64,000 nt of DNA from Ruegeria halocynthiae (lineage in GTDB: Bacteria; Pseudomonadota; Alphaproteobacteria; Rhodobacterales; Rhodobacteraceae), in the NCBI RefSeq assembly GCF_000743705.1, contig NZ_JQEZ01000001.1:798070-862069 (forward strand), given 5' to 3'. Every line of letters begins with the position of its first letter. Position 1 is the first letter of the stretch. Position numbers and translations under genes: made by a program. The notes below the pieces were generated by a model. The model searched no databases. It saw nothing but the letters and a program-made list of their open reading frames with translations, and was not told the origin of the DNA. Of this stretch, positions 43,546 through 54,078 are shown piece by piece.

Positions 43546-43950
43546 CTAGCCGCCCTGCAACGTCTTCAGAAACGCGACCAGATCCACAATCGGCTGGCTG
43601 GTCAGGATCGGTTGGCCCGCGGGCGTTTTCAACGTAGCATCCTGCCCCTTGAAAAACGGCCCATACACCGGCATCGGGCTGCCGTGGCTGACCAGCGGGT
43701 CTTGCCCGTCGATGCGGGCGACCACACGGGCGACCGGGAATTCGCCGTCCGCCCCGGTCAGTTTCGTCAAATCCGTCGGCTGAACGACCAGCACACCGGC
43801 CATCGGGCCATACCCGGTTGCGTCGATCCCATGACATGTCGCGCAGTAGTGCTGAAAGAGTTCGCCGCCCGTCTCGACGTTCTGAGCAAGACCCTGTGTC
43901 GCCATTCCCATCACAGCCGCTGAAACTGCCCCAAGCATCGGCCTGATCAT
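43546..43950 (-). CDS. Periplasmic class I cytochrome c
   Basis: 134 aa. Signal peptide ending GLAQ, heme-binding CATCH (Cys36 to His40), and a Met in GSPMPVYGPFF as probable distal ligand; the C-terminal helix is VDLVAFLKTLQ. Start ATG at 43948-43950 with GGAGG 5 nt upstream, preferred to the GTG one codon earlier. Electron partners not evident. Convergent with the lipoprotein gene, 2 bp apart. Confidence 0.9.
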   Translation of the reverse strand: MIRPMLGAVSAAVMGMATQGLAQNVETGGELFQHYCATCHGIDATGYGPMAGVLVVQPTDLTKLTGADGEFPVARVVARIDGQDPLVSHGSPMPVYGPFFKGQDATLKTPAGQPILTSQPIVDLVAFLKTLQGG

Positions 43951-44047
43951 CACATCCTCCTGTCACGATTGACATTTGCAGGCTTGCCCCACTGGTGGCT
44001 TGGCGCAATGATCCAGATCAACGAACCCGGCGCAGAGGATACAGGCA

Positions 44048-44485
44048 ATGACACAATACGCAGCCATCATGCTGGCAGCTGGAATCGGCGTGCCGATCCT
44101 TGCGGCGCTGAACGCGGCCCTCGGCAGGATGATCGGATCGCCGACCACGGCCGCCGTCGTCCTGTTTGCCATCGCATTTGGCGCATCAGCATTGGTGATG
44201 CTGCTGTTTCCGGGCATTGGGGCGCTGTCCAAAGTTGCGCAGGCGCCCAAACACCTGCTGCTGGCAGGTGTACTGATCGCCTTTTACGTGCTGTCGATCA
44301 CCCATGTCGCCCCACATTTCGGTGTCGGCAACGCGGTGTTCTTTGTGCTGTTGGGTCAGTTGGTCAGTACCGCAGCCATCGACCATTTCGGCCTGTTCGG
44401 CGCCCAGATCACGCCACTGACATGGGTACGGGCGGGTGGTATCGCGGTGATGGCGGCCGGAGTCGCGATCACTCAACTGGCCTGA
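44048..44485 (+). CDS. DMT-superfamily small membrane protein (YdcZ/DUF606 type)
   Basis: 145 aa, about five hydrophobic helices. The family segment [21 protein letters not shown] at the N-terminus and [17 protein letters not shown] near the C-terminus are typical of YdcZ-like half-size DMT transporters. Substrate unknown. Its 3' end overlaps the lolD 3' end by 17 bp. Confidence 0.85.
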   Translation: MTQYAAIMLAAGIGVPILAALNAALGRMIGSPTTAAVVLFAIAFGASALVMLLFPGIGALSKVAQAPKHLLLAGVLIAFYVLSITHVAPHFGVGNAVFFVLLGQLVSTAAIDHFGLFGAQITPLTWVRAGGIAVMAAGVAITQLA

Positions 44486-45155
44486 GCATACCCGCGTCCA
44501 GCCGCAGCTTGCGATCCATCCGCGCAGCAAGCTCCATATTATGCGTGGCGATCAGCGCCGAAAGCCCCTCGTCCCGGACCAGCGCCATCAACGCATCAAA
44601 CACCTGGTCCGAGGTTTCAGGGTCCAGATTACCCGTCGGTTCATCCGCCAGCAGGATGCGCGGCTTGTTGGCCAGCGCCCGGCAAAAGGCCACCCGCTGC
44701 TGCTCGCCACCGGACAGGGCCGCCGGGCGGTGATCGGCGCGCGGCGCTACGCCAACGCGGTCCAGCAAGGACATCGCCCTTTTTTGTGCGGCCTTCTCGG
44801 GCACACCGTTGGCCAGTTGCGGCAGGGTGATGTTTTCCAGCGCCGTGAATTCCGGCAACAGGTGGTGGAACTGATAGACAAACCCCACATCCTGCCGCCG
44901 CAGCGCGGTGCGGGTACGGTCGCCCTTGCCGGTCACATTCTGGCCCGCAATTTCAACCGCCCCTTCATCAGGTGTATCCAGCAACCCGGCAATGTGCAGC
45001 AGGGTCGACTTGCCTGCCCCAGAAGGCGCAACCAACGCCACAGCCTCGCCCGCGCGCAGGTCCAGATCAACACCACGCAGCACCTGAACCTCACCCGGCG
45101 TGCCTTTCAGATAGGTCTTGGTCAGACCGCTCAACCGCATCGTCACATCATTCAT
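44469..45155 (-). CDS. lolD: Lipoprotein-releasing system ATP-binding protein LolD
   Basis: ATPase of the Lol complex that extracts lipoproteins from the inner membrane. 228 aa with Walker [19 protein letters not shown], signature [15 protein letters not shown], Walker [16 protein letters not shown] and H-loop ATHNMELA. The ATG at 45153-45155 overlaps the lolC stop, giving coupled translation. Confidence 0.93.
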   Translation of the reverse strand: MNDVTMRLSGLTKTYLKGTPGEVQVLRGVDLDLRAGEAVALVAPSGAGKSTLLHIAGLLDTPDEGAVEIAGQNVTGKGDRTRTALRRQDVGFVYQFHHLLPEFTALENITLPQLANGVPEKAAQKRAMSLLDRVGVAPRADHRPAALSGGEQQRVAFCRALANKPRILLADEPTGNLDPETSDQVFDALMALVRDEGLSALIATHNMELAARMDRKLRLDAGMLRPVE

Positions 45156-46443
45156 AGCGCAGCGCCTCAACCGGGTTCAGCCGCGCCGCGCGGCGGGCCG
45201 GAAAATAGGTGACAAGGAACGAAAGACCCAGCGACAGCCCAATCGCCTTGAGCACATCTGACAAATGCAGCTCGGCCGGCAGCGCATAGATACCGCGAAT
45301 GGACGGGTCCCAGACACCACCGCCCATGACATAATTCACGAACGAGAATATCGGGTCGATATAGATCGCAAACAAACAGCCCAGCACGACGCCCAGCACG
45401 GTGCCGATAATGCCGGTGAATGCGCCACAGATGAAAAACACCCGCAGGACCGAGCCTTCACTCAGGCCGATGGTGCGAAGGATACCGATATCGCGCCCCT
45501 TGTTCTTGACCAGCATGATCAGGCCGGAAACGATGTTCATCGCCGCAATCAGCACAAGGATCGACAGGATGATGAACATCACGTTGTCCTCGACCTCCAA
45601 CGCGCGCAGGAACCCACCCGAGGCGTCCTGCCACGTCCAGATCTGGCTGCGTTCGCCCGCTGCCTCAAGGATCGGAATCAGGATCGGGGTCAGGTCTTCG
45701 GGGCGGTCGACCATCACCTCGATCTCATCGGCCACGCCTTCACGGTTGAAAAAGCTCTGCGCCTGATCGAAGGGCATATAAACGCGCGTGCGGTCGATAT
45801 CGTACCGCCCGGCCGAGAACACATAGACCACACGATATGCGCTTACGCGGGGCGAGGTTCCAAAGGCGGTCTTCACCCCATTGGGCGAAGTCAGCCGGAC
45901 CGTATCCCCCACGGTTGCCCCAATGCTGCGCGCCACGCCCGAGCCGATGGCGATGACCTCGTCACCATTTTGAAACTGCGAAAGATCCCCCACGGCCTGC
46001 TCACTTTGGGCGACGCCGGGCAGATCGTTCAGATCATCGGGCTGGATGCCAAAAACCTCGACCCCGCTGCTGCGGTCGCGGTTGGTGATCAACACCTGCC
46101 CTTTGACCAAAGGTGCCGCGCGTTCAACGCCAGGCACCTGCGCGATGCGGTCAGCGGTATCGTCATAGTTCACAATGGTCCGGTCCACACGACCCTGCGC
46201 ATCGAACTGACCCGCAGAATAGACCGTGACATGCGCATTGGCCCCCAGAATGGTGCCCACGAACTCGGACCGGAACCCCGACCGAACGGCCAACGTCGCG
46301 ATCAATGCGAAAACCGCCAGCGTGATCCCGATCAGGGAAATCCACGTCATCACACTGACGCCGCCTTCGGCGCGGCGCGCACGCAGGTAGCGCCACGCGA
46401 TTTTCCATTCAAAAGGCGCAAAGGGCGGGGGTGTTTTGGCCAT
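45148..46443 (-). CDS. lolC: Lipoprotein-releasing system permease LolC/LolE
   Basis: 431 aa FtsX/MacB-type permease. First helix after [27 protein letters not shown], a large periplasmic domain, then three C-terminal helices ([60 protein letters not shown]). Rhodobacterales commonly carry one such permease acting as LolC/E. Start ATG at 46441-46443; the longer frame to 46566 lacks similarity. Confidence 0.92.
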   Translation of the reverse strand: MAKTPPPFAPFEWKIAWRYLRARRAEGGVSVMTWISLIGITLAVFALIATLAVRSGFRSEFVGTILGANAHVTVYSAGQFDAQGRVDRTIVNYDDTADRIAQVPGVERAAPLVKGQVLITNRDRSSGVEVFGIQPDDLNDLPGVAQSEQAVGDLSQFQNGDEVIAIGSGVARSIGATVGDTVRLTSPNGVKTAFGTSPRVSAYRVVYVFSAGRYDIDRTRVYMPFDQAQSFFNREGVADEIEVMVDRPEDLTPILIPILEAAGERSQIWTWQDASGGFLRALEVEDNVMFIILSILVLIAAMNIVSGLIMLVKNKGRDIGILRTIGLSEGSVLRVFFICGAFTGIIGTVLGVVLGCLFAIYIDPIFSFVNYVMGGGVWDPSIRGIYALPAELHLSDVLKAIGLSLGLSFLVTYFPARRAARLNPVEALRYE

Positions 46444-46508
46444 GCCTGCTCCGGTTTTTGTGTTTGGCGCGACCCTTTCGGCATTTCGCCGGATGGTCAA
46501 GCCGGTTG

Positions 46509-47495
46509 TCAGCCCGTCAGGGCTGCGGTTCGCTTCAACACATCTTCCGTGCGGGACCGGTCGCAAATGCCGCGGCTTTCCAAGTCGGAGAACACCCGGT
46601 CACGCAAATCGTCGGGCAGCTTTGACACAGCCCGATTGTGCAAGCCCATCGTCAATGTGGCCGGATCATCAAGGCGCGCCATCTGCGTTGCCAGCATTTC
46701 GCGCGAATACGACGGCCATAGCCCTATGTTCCCACTCGCAGTGTTTTCAAACCACGGGGCGTAGCCGTCCGGGGATTTCAGACAGAAGGCATTCATCAGC
46801 ATGAATTCGGACGGCCGCCTGCGCGACGCAAACAATGCCTGAACCGACCCGTATCGCGCATTGATTTCATTCAGCAAAGCCAGAACCAAAGACCGGCGAA
46901 CCGGGAATGGTGTCGAAAAATTCGTGGTCAACAACTGGCTCAGGTCCGGGTGTGGTACGTCAAGGGCATCCAGGCTTTCGCACAACCACTTTCGGTGAAA
47001 ATCGCTTTCTATTCCGATGAATGGAATGCGGGCCACGCCGGACGTCGAAAAATACTCCGATTCATCAAAGGCGCGCAGGAAGACGTTCTTGGTATCCAGG
47101 ATGATCAAATTCTCTGACGCGGCAACCCGCGCCGCGCCCAGTTTCAGAACCTGCTGCGACCGGTAGCCATTGTTGCCACGCCACCCTCCCTTTCGGGCGG
47201 CGGGAATACGAAAGCGGTTTTCGATCAGAATTTTGTCCAGCATCGGTTGCCGCGCGCAATGGCCCGGAGCCAGAAGAACGTCGTCCCCGCTGAGGATTGA
47301 AACCTTGGAGCGCAATGGGCCGTAAGCCGACAGAACAGGTTCAATGTTCGCGCGCAGCCGGGCTTCCTCAACGTCGTTTAAGATTATGTGAATCGATCCG
47401 ACGCTTGCCGGATCAACGAAACGGGCGAAAGACAACGCCTGAAGTTCAAGCAAGGGATAGTCTTTGGAGTAAACGACCGTTGCGAAACTTAGCAA
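46509..47495 (-). CDS. DUF6492-type putative glycosyltransferase
   Basis: 328 aa. N-terminal LSFATVVYSKDYPLLELQALSFARF and GNNGYRSQQVLKLGAARVAASENLIILDTKNVFLR (key pieces GYRSQQVLKL and LDTKNVFL) match a GT-A-like family found in capsule/LPS gene regions. The start is TTG (complement of 47493-47495) with AGGA about 8 nt upstream. Acceptor unknown; another glycosyltransferase lies 0.7 kb away on the same strand. Confidence 0.7.
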   Translation of the reverse strand: MLSFATVVYSKDYPLLELQALSFARFVDPASVGSIHIILNDVEEARLRANIEPVLSAYGPLRSKVSILSGDDVLLAPGHCARQPMLDKILIENRFRIPAARKGGWRGNNGYRSQQVLKLGAARVAASENLIILDTKNVFLRAFDESEYFSTSGVARIPFIGIESDFHRKWLCESLDALDVPHPDLSQLLTTNFSTPFPVRRSLVLALLNEINARYGSVQALFASRRRPSEFMLMNAFCLKSPDGYAPWFENTASGNIGLWPSYSREMLATQMARLDDPATLTMGLHNRAVSKLPDDLRDRVFSDLESRGICDRSRTEDVLKRTAALTG

Positions 47496-47832
47496 ACCGT
47501 GGGTCCTTTCGAAGTTTAGGCCCGTGTAGCAGCAATTTTTGTGCAGTCCAATTCAAGCTGGACTTTAGCGCAAAGCGAATCAGTACAACCCGGCGAAACT
47601 GCGCCGTTCGGTTTTAAGGAGATCGCCCCAGATCGCCATTACACCCTTAGTTGTGACCGCCTTCACAGACAGAACGTTATTGTTTCAGCTATGAAGTCAA
47701 TGTGAGCGTTGCGAGGCGTACTGAACTCAAAATGCAACATTTTGAACGCAATATTATTTCGTATTTTGCTTATTTTGGAAAACTTTGTCACCCTGTCAGT
47801 GGGGGAATACATTTTAAGAGCGGGGGTCGCTC
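47496..47832. other. AT-rich intergenic region
   Basis: 337 bp between divergent genes, no credible ORF. It is AT-rich at 47720-47780 and contains the probable promoter described next. Confidence 0.6.
47785..47813 (+). promoter_or_regulatory. Probable promoter of the 119-aa hypothetical gene
   Basis: TTGTCA (47785-47790), 17 bp, TACATT (47808-47813). The start point would fall near 47820, giving a very short leader. Confidence 0.45.
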
Positions 47833-48192
47833 ATGAGTATTCAATTTGAAACAGCTAAGGCGGGCACGATTTCAGCCCGAAACGCTTCTACAGAACTGGA
47901 TTGTGAAACCGCAGCTTTGCTGCGCGCCGCGATCCGACCGGTGTTTTCCAGCGCGGCAAGCTGGGGCAACCTGACCGACATCCTGAAAGACAAAGGATAT
48001 CGTCTGGCGTTCCGGCAGGGTCGGCTTTGTATCACCGATCGCACGACCGGCGACCGTGTTTGCGGTCTGCAGTTCCTTGGGTTCGAGCTCAAAGACCTTG
48101 TGCGCCGACTGGGGCGCCCAATGGTTGTGGCACGTGGCAGTCAGGCGGATGGTGATCTATTGACCGTCCGGCCCACGGTGGGCGGCGCTTAA
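47833..48192 (+). CDS. Conserved hypothetical protein
   Basis: 119 aa, no membrane segment. Contains WGNLTDILKDKGYRLAFRQGRLCITDRTTGDRVCGLQFLG (core GYRLAFRQGRLCI) and a basic helix LKDLVRRLGRP. I do not recognise the family. GAGCG-GGGGT-CGCTC (47818-47832) directly precedes the ATG, putting the G-rich ribosome site in a small hairpin loop. Its stop overlaps the end of the glycosyltransferase gene by 4 bp. Confidence 0.7.
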   Translation: MSIQFETAKAGTISARNASTELDCETAALLRAAIRPVFSSAASWGNLTDILKDKGYRLAFRQGRLCITDRTTGDRVCGLQFLGFELKDLVRRLGRPMVVARGSQADGDLLTVRPTVGGA

Positions 48193-49082
48193 TACTGCCG
48201 CCAGACCTGAGCTGACCGACGAACGGTCTTCCACAGGCTGTGGCGCGCGGCTGCCTTCAGGGCATCCGAAGTTCCCGGGCGTAACAATTGCTCGAGTATC
48301 AGGCGGGCCGGCATATGGCCGCGCCGATAGAACCGCATGAAATCCTCTTGCGTCAAATCCCGGGCAGACTTGAAATCGGCGTAGTACTTGCCCCAGACAC
48401 GAGCATAATCCTGACCCGTGCTGGTGTCGTCATCTGTCACCCCCCTGCCCCAGAACAACGAAATGGGATCATCCATGCGCGCGCCCTGATACCCCTCAGC
48501 AAGCAGCCGCAACATCAGGTCATAGTCGGCTGCAACGCGAAACTGCGTGTCGTGTCCGCCCAGAGCCAGAAAAACATCCCGCTTCAGAAAGACCGAGTTG
48601 TGGCAGAACGGCATACGTTGCAGGATCGCCTGCAGGGACATCCGCTTTTCCCGGGTTTCGGTTCCATCCTCATATCGGCGCAGGGTCGATCCGAACAGGA
48701 AATCGGGCTGTGCCGCCTCAAGCCGATCTGCGGCGATGTTCAAAATATCGTCGGACGCCAGCGAGTCATCAGAGTTCAGGAACAGCAGATACTGACCCTG
48801 TGCGACCTGCGCCGCTTTGTTCATTGCGTCATAAAGACCTGTGTCCGGCTCGCTGATCACGCGGGTACGCTGCGCATCCGCAGTCAGGCTCTTTAAAAAT
48901 TCGACCGTACCATCGGTCGACGCGCCGTCCTGAATAATATGTTCTGCTCGGTCGCAACCTTGACGCGCCATGCACTCGATTACACCGCGAAAGCTGTCCT
49001 GCCGCCCCTGGGACAGCAGGTTATGCGTCGCGGTGATGACCGAGATCAGCGGCGCGTCTGGTTGATCAGGCAATGCGCTCAT
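48189..49082 (-). CDS. Family 2 glycosyltransferase
   Basis: 297 aa GT-A protein. N-terminal [34 protein letters not shown] and the metal-binding NSDD in [29 protein letters not shown] follows. A role in cell-surface polysaccharide or lipid glycosylation is likely, acceptor unknown. Its ATG overlaps the 3' end of proS by 17 bp, an unusual pairing with a housekeeping synthetase. Confidence 0.88.
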   Translation of the reverse strand: MSALPDQPDAPLISVITATHNLLSQGRQDSFRGVIECMARQGCDRAEHIIQDGASTDGTVEFLKSLTADAQRTRVISEPDTGLYDAMNKAAQVAQGQYLLFLNSDDSLASDDILNIAADRLEAAQPDFLFGSTLRRYEDGTETREKRMSLQAILQRMPFCHNSVFLKRDVFLALGGHDTQFRVAADYDLMLRLLAEGYQGARMDDPISLFWGRGVTDDDTSTGQDYARVWGKYYADFKSARDLTQEDFMRFYRRGHMPARLILEQLLRPGTSDALKAAARHSLWKTVRRSAQVWRQY

Positions 49083-50406
49083 AAATCTCGGCGATTTTGG
49101 TAACGGCGGCCTCAGGGCTCAGTTCCTCGCTTTCGCCGGTGCGACGGCTGGTCAGTTCGACGACACCGTTTTTCAGACCGCGCGGGCCAACGGTGATGCG
49201 CCAGGGCAGACCGATCAGGTCCATGGTGGCGAACTTGCCCCCGGCCCGTTCCTTGCGGTCATCATACAGCGGGTCCAGCCCCAGCGCCGTCAGCGCCTTG
49301 TAAAGTTGTTCGCAGGCCGCATCCGCCTCGTCATCGCCTTGTTTCAGGTTGACGATTCCGCAATGGAACGGCGTCACACCTTCGGGCCAGATGATGCCCT
49401 TATCGTCATGGCTGGCCTCGATGATCGCGCCGATCAAACGGCTGACACCGATGCCGTGGCTGCCCATGTGAACTGGCGTCGGCTTGCCGTCGGGGCCCTG
49501 GACGGTTGCGCCCATGGCTTCCGAGTATTTGGTGCCGAAATAGAAAATCTGCCCAACCTCGATGCCCCGAGCGACACGGCGACGGTCCTCGGGCACCTGA
49601 TTGAACAGCGCCTCGTCATGGGTTTCGTCCGTGCGGGCGTATTTCGAGGTGAACTCTTCCAGGATCGCCTGACATTGCGCCCGGTCGTCATAATCAATCT
49701 GACGATCGCCAAATGTCAGGTCCGTGACGGCACTGTCATAGAAAACCTCGGACTCACCGGTATCGGCCAGCACAAGGAATTCATGGGTGTCATCACCACC
49801 AATCGGGCCGGAATCAGCGCGCATCGGGATGGCTTGCAGGCCCATACGTTCATACGTGCGCAGGTAGCTGACCAAGTGGCGGTTATAGGCGTGCAGGGCG
49901 TCCTCTTTGGTCAGGTCGAAATTGTAGCCGTCCTTCATGTAGAATTCGCGCCCCCGCATCACGCCGAAACGCGGGCGGATTTCGTCGCGGAATTTCCACT
50001 GGATTTGGTAGAGCGTTAGCGGCAGGTCTTTGTAGCTGCTGACATGGCCGCGGAAAATGTCGGTGACCAGTTCCTCCGCCGTGGGCGTGAACAGCATGTC
50101 ACGTTCGTGCCGGTCCTTCATCCGCAGCATTTCCTGACCGTAGTCGTCATAACGACCGGATTCGCGCCACAGGTCGGCCGATTGAATGATGGGCATCTGG
50201 ATGGCGATGTGACCAGCGCGCGCCTGTTCCTCATGCACGATGTTTTCCAGCTTGCGCAGCACTTTGAATCCCAGCGGCAGCCAGGAATAGATCCCGGCCG
50301 AGGCCTGCTTGATCATGCCCGCGCGCAGCATCAGCCGGTGGCTGACGATCTGAGCCTCGGACGGGTTTTCCTTGAGAACGGGCAGAAAGTAACGGCTGAG
50401 GCGCAT
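49066..50406 (-). CDS. proS: Prolyl-tRNA synthetase (short alphaproteobacterial type)
   Basis: Charges tRNA-Pro. 446 aa, lacking the INS editing domain found in the roughly 570-aa type, as usual in Alphaproteobacteria. Class II motif 1 near [23 protein letters not shown], motif 2 [22 protein letters not shown] (key FRDEIRPR), motif 3 [17 protein letters not shown]-terminus [21 protein letters not shown] at 50404-50406. Confidence 0.97.
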   Translation of the reverse strand: MRLSRYFLPVLKENPSEAQIVSHRLMLRAGMIKQASAGIYSWLPLGFKVLRKLENIVHEEQARAGHIAIQMPIIQSADLWRESGRYDDYGQEMLRMKDRHERDMLFTPTAEELVTDIFRGHVSSYKDLPLTLYQIQWKFRDEIRPRFGVMRGREFYMKDGYNFDLTKEDALHAYNRHLVSYLRTYERMGLQAIPMRADSGPIGGDDTHEFLVLADTGESEVFYDSAVTDLTFGDRQIDYDDRAQCQAILEEFTSKYARTDETHDEALFNQVPEDRRRVARGIEVGQIFYFGTKYSEAMGATVQGPDGKPTPVHMGSHGIGVSRLIGAIIEASHDDKGIIWPEGVTPFHCGIVNLKQGDDEADAACEQLYKALTALGLDPLYDDRKERAGGKFATMDLIGLPWRITVGPRGLKNGVVELTSRRTGESEELSPEAAVTKIAEIYERIA

Positions 50407-50574
50407 TGTGTGACCTTCAAAGGTGAGAATTCGACTTCAAAGGTGATTATGCCAAAGCCCCGCCGGGGGCAATCATGCATTGGCGTTTTTGCGACCCCGG
50501 GCCGGTCGGTTTTGTGTTTGACCCGCCAGTCAGAGACCGTAAATGTGGCCGAACTGCAATTCCAAGAGGTCGCG

Positions 50575-51939
50575 ATGCAAACGATCACCGAGCCTGCCCG
50601 CCAGATTCCAGTTGTTCACCAGACAGACGTATTGGTTGTCGGGTCCGGTCCGGCTGGTCTGGCTGCGGCGCTGGCCGCCGCGCGTGCCGGGGCCGAGGTG
50701 TCCCTGGTCGATCGTTTCGGCTGCATGGGCGGCAATATCACCGCCGTGGGTGTCGAAGGGTTCGCCTGGTACCGCCATGAACAGACGGTCGAGGCAGGCG
50801 GCATAGGGACAGAGTTCGAAACCCGCGCCAAGGACATGGGCGCGGCGGTGCCCGAAAGCCAATCGCTGAGTTACGAGCTGGACAGCGAAGGGTTCAAGCT
50901 GGTGGCCGACAAGCTGGTTGAAGAGGCCGGCGTGCATCCGATGCTGCACCGGCAGTTTGTCGCTCCGATCATGGACGGCGACCGGATCACCGGCATCATC
51001 ACTGAATCCAAGGCTGGGCGCGAGGCGATCCGGGCCAACGTAGTGATCGACGCCACGGGTGACGCCGATGTGGCACATCGCGCCGGGGCACCAACCCACA
51101 AGACGGCGCGCGAGGATATGATGGCGGCTTCGGTCATGTTCCATCTAGCAGGCGTCGACAAACGTGCCTTTATGGAGGGCGTCAAGGCCGACCCGCAGAC
51201 CTATAAGGACTGGGGCGGCGGTGGCGAGTGGAACATCGAGACCTCGGGCAAAGAGGACGACATGTTCTCGCCCTTCATGCACAAGCCGTTTCAGCAGGCG
51301 ATTGATCAAGGGCTGATCCCACCGCATCTGAACACCATCGCGGGCACCTGGGGCGCGATGCATGACACGGGTGAATTGACCTATATGAACCTGATCCATC
51401 TGGCCGAGGTCGACGGCACCGACCCCGAGAGCCTGACAAGGGGTGAGATCGAAGGCCGCCGCCAATCCATGCTGGCCATCGAGGCACTGCGCCGGTTCAT
51501 GCCGGGATGCGAGAATGCGCGGCTGCGAAATTTCGGGATGACCATCGGCATCCGCGACACCCGCAAGATCGACGCGATTTACAACATGACCGAAAACGAT
51601 GCGCGCCATCAGGGCCGATTCGAGGATTCGATTGGCATCTACCCCGAATTCATCGATGGCTATGGCATTCTGATCCTGCCGACCACAGGCCGATATATGC
51701 AGATCCCCTATCGTTCGATGCTGCCCAAGGGTGTTCAGGGCCTTTTGGTTGCCGGACGATCGCACGGGGCGGATAAGGTGGCCCATGCCGCAACACGCAA
51801 TATGGCCTGCTGCGCAGTCATGGGTCAGGGTGCCGGGATTGCGGCGGCCCTGTCGCTGAAAAGCAACCAAAACCTGCAGGAGCTGAACCTTGCCTCAGTT
51901 CATGCCGAACTGGATCGGCAAGGCGTAAGGATTCACTGA
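50575..51939 (+). CDS. FAD-dependent oxidoreductase (FAD_oxidored family)
   Basis: 454 aa. Dinucleotide motif DVLVVGSGPAGLAAALAAARAGAEVSLVDR (key GxGxxG and terminal D) at about 18-46, followed by GCMGGN; second FAD region VVIDATGDADVAHRAGAP; C-terminal LLVAGRSHGADKVAHAATRNMACCAVMGQGAG (key AGRSHGA). Substrate unknown. AGAGG precedes ATG 50575. The TGA overlaps the ATG of the next gene by one base, so the two are translated together. Confidence 0.88.
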   Translation: MQTITEPARQIPVVHQTDVLVVGSGPAGLAAALAAARAGAEVSLVDRFGCMGGNITAVGVEGFAWYRHEQTVEAGGIGTEFETRAKDMGAAVPESQSLSYELDSEGFKLVADKLVEEAGVHPMLHRQFVAPIMDGDRITGIITESKAGREAIRANVVIDATGDADVAHRAGAPTHKTAREDMMAASVMFHLAGVDKRAFMEGVKADPQTYKDWGGGGEWNIETSGKEDDMFSPFMHKPFQQAIDQGLIPPHLNTIAGTWGAMHDTGELTYMNLIHLAEVDGTDPESLTRGEIEGRRQSMLAIEALRRFMPGCENARLRNFGMTIGIRDTRKIDAIYNMTENDARHQGRFEDSIGIYPEFIDGYGILILPTTGRYMQIPYRSMLPKGVQGLLVAGRSHGADKVAHAATRNMACCAVMGQGAGIAAALSLKSNQNLQELNLASVHAELDRQGVRIH

Positions 51940-52922
51940 TGGACCGCATTCCAACAATCGACATTTCGCCGCTGCGTGACGCCTCTCATCCCGAATTCGG
52001 CCGGGCGGTTCAGCAAGTGATGGATGCCGGTACGCAGATCGGGTTTCTGTCGATCACTGAAAGTGGCGTTCCCGAGGAAACCGTCAAGAACATGCGCAAC
52101 TGCGTGCGGGCGATCTTTGACATCGAAGAAAGTTCGAAATGGGATCAGGCGATCACCCGCGAAAACTATCGCGGGTTTATCCCGATGGGGTTTTTCACAC
52201 CAAATGACGGGTCCGGCCACGCGGACAGATACGAGGGTTACAAACTGCATCATGAGGTGGCCAGCAATGCGCCCATTCGCGGGGCCTGTGCGCTTTACGG
52301 TCCCAATATCTGGCCGCATCAGGTGCCCCATGCCCGCGCTGTTGTCCTTGACTACTGGTCCCAACTGGACCGCGTGGCGGATATGCTGCTTGGGGCGCTA
52401 GAGGTGGGTCTTGGTCTGCCTGCGAATGTGTTGCGCCAGGCTTTCCGTGACCCGATGACCAATATGACCCTGCTGCATTATCCGCCTCAGAATCCCGACG
52501 ACGGCGGCTATGGCATCCATCCCCACAAGGACACCGATGCGCTGACCATCATCGCCCCTGACCCCGTAGGCGGGTTAGAAGTACAGACCCGCGATGGCGG
52601 CTGGATCACTCCCGATTGCCCACCGGGCGGTTTCATCGTCAACATCGGCGACATGCTGGAGCTTTGGTCCGGTGGCCGGCTGAAATCGACGCCACACCGG
52701 GTGATCAACCGATCCGGCAAGGAACGCTATTCCTTTCCCTACTTTGCGGTGCCGCGCCATGACGTGGTCGTCGCGCCCCTGTTGCCGCCCCTGCCCGGGT
52801 TTGACCGCCCGGCGGTCCATTGCGGCCATTGGTCAGCCGAGATTTGGCGCACCAACTGGGCGGATGAAACGGCGCACGACAAGACCCCCGAACTGGGCAC
52901 GCTGCACGATGGGGATCGTTAA
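51939..52922 (+). CDS. 2-oxoglutarate/Fe(II)-dependent dioxygenase (isopenicillin-N-synthase family)
   Basis: 327 aa. N-terminal DIOX_N-like region (IPTIDISPLRD), then the double-stranded beta helix with iron ligands H196-x-D198 (IHPHKDTDALT) and His253 (TPHRVINR), and the cosubstrate RxS at 263-265 (RYSFPYF). Hydroxylation or related oxidation of a small molecule is expected. Coupled to the preceding FAD enzyme, suggesting consecutive steps of one pathway; substrate unknown. Confidence 0.9.
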   Translation: MDRIPTIDISPLRDASHPEFGRAVQQVMDAGTQIGFLSITESGVPEETVKNMRNCVRAIFDIEESSKWDQAITRENYRGFIPMGFFTPNDGSGHADRYEGYKLHHEVASNAPIRGACALYGPNIWPHQVPHARAVVLDYWSQLDRVADMLLGALEVGLGLPANVLRQAFRDPMTNMTLLHYPPQNPDDGGYGIHPHKDTDALTIIAPDPVGGLEVQTRDGGWITPDCPPGGFIVNIGDMLELWSGGRLKSTPHRVINRSGKERYSFPYFAVPRHDVVVAPLLPPLPGFDRPAVHCGHWSAEIWRTNWADETAHDKTPELGTLHDGDR

Positions 52923-53004
52923 ATCCCCAAAGGCATGAAGCGCTTGCATCGCGGGCCTGCATAAGCCAAGAACACGTGCAAAAGCAGCACCAAAGGGGAC
53001 AGTC

Positions 53005-54078
53005 ATGGCTTTGCCAGTGAAGGATCAGCTTAGATACTGGGGCATTGCCGCTGTGGTTTTCGTGCTGCTGCTTTGGACCCTTGGCGATGTATTGCTGCCA
53101 TTTGTAATCGGCAGCGCCATCGCATATTTCCTCGACCCCCTTGCGGATCGGTTGGAGAATCTGGGTTTGTCGCGTATGGCGGCAACCGGGATCATCACGG
53201 TCATGGGAATTTTCGGTTTTGCCCTGATGGTGCTGATGGTTGGGCCTGCCCTGATCACCCAGCTGATTGACCTGATCGAAGTGATGCCCAGCCTGTTCAA
53301 GCAACTGCGCGGCTTCATCGAACAGCAATTCCCATCGCTTTTGGATAACCAATCCAGTTCACACCAGTTCCTTGTGTCGCTGGGTGAGACGCTGAAATCG
53401 AAAACCGGGGATGTGCTGCAATCGGTCCTCACATCGCTTGGATCAGCGCTTAACGTTGTGGTCCTGCTGGTCATCGTGCCGGTGGTGACCGTTTACATGC
53501 TGTTGGACTGGGACCGCATGATCGCCCGAATCGGAGAGCTTTTGCCCCGGGATCACGCCCCCACGATCAAACGTCTGGCGTCTGAAATTAACGAAGTTCT
53601 GGCCTCTTTCGTGCGCGGCATGGGAACCGTATGCCTGATCCTTGGCACCTATTACGCGGTGGCCCTGATGGCCGTTGGCCTGCAATTCGGCCTGATCGTT
53701 GGCTTTATTGCCGGTCTGGTCACATTCATCCCCTATTTGGGCGCGCTGATCGGCGGTTCGCTGGCCATTGGTCTGGCGATGTTCCAGTTCTGGGGCGACT
53801 GGGCGCATATCGGGCTGGTCGCAGGCATCTTTGCCTTGGGTCAGGTGACCGAGGGGAATTTCCTGACCCCCAAGCTGGTCGGCAGCTCGGTCGGTTTGCA
53901 CCCTGTCTGGCTGCTGCTGGCGCTGTCGGTGTTCGGCGCGCTGTTCGGGTTTGTCGGTATGCTGATCGCGGTGCCAGTTGCGGCGGCGCTGGGTGTGGTG
54001 GCACGTTTCGCCACGTCGATGTATCTGGACAGCCGCCTGTATACCGGTCTTGAGGGGCTGGATCAGGAAGACGAATAA
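53005..54078 (+). CDS. AI-2E family (PerM-like) membrane protein
   Basis: 357 aa with about eight hydrophobic helices. PFVIGSAIAYFLDPLADRLENLGLSR at the N-terminus, the central amphipathic region, and the conserved GSSVGLHPVWLLLALSVFGALFGFVGMLIAVPVAAALGV near the C-terminus (key VGLHPVW and GMLIAVP). Transport role not established for this branch. Stop and hda ATG are contiguous (TAA then ATG). Confidence 0.9.
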   Translation: MALPVKDQLRYWGIAAVVFVLLLWTLGDVLLPFVIGSAIAYFLDPLADRLENLGLSRMAATGIITVMGIFGFALMVLMVGPALITQLIDLIEVMPSLFKQLRGFIEQQFPSLLDNQSSSHQFLVSLGETLKSKTGDVLQSVLTSLGSALNVVVLLVIVPVVTVYMLLDWDRMIARIGELLPRDHAPTIKRLASEINEVLASFVRGMGTVCLILGTYYAVALMAVGLQFGLIVGFIAGLVTFIPYLGALIGGSLAIGLAMFQFWGDWAHIGLVAGIFALGQVTEGNFLTPKLVGSSVGLHPVWLLLALSVFGALFGFVGMLIAVPVAAALGVVARFATSMYLDSRLYTGLEGLDQEDE

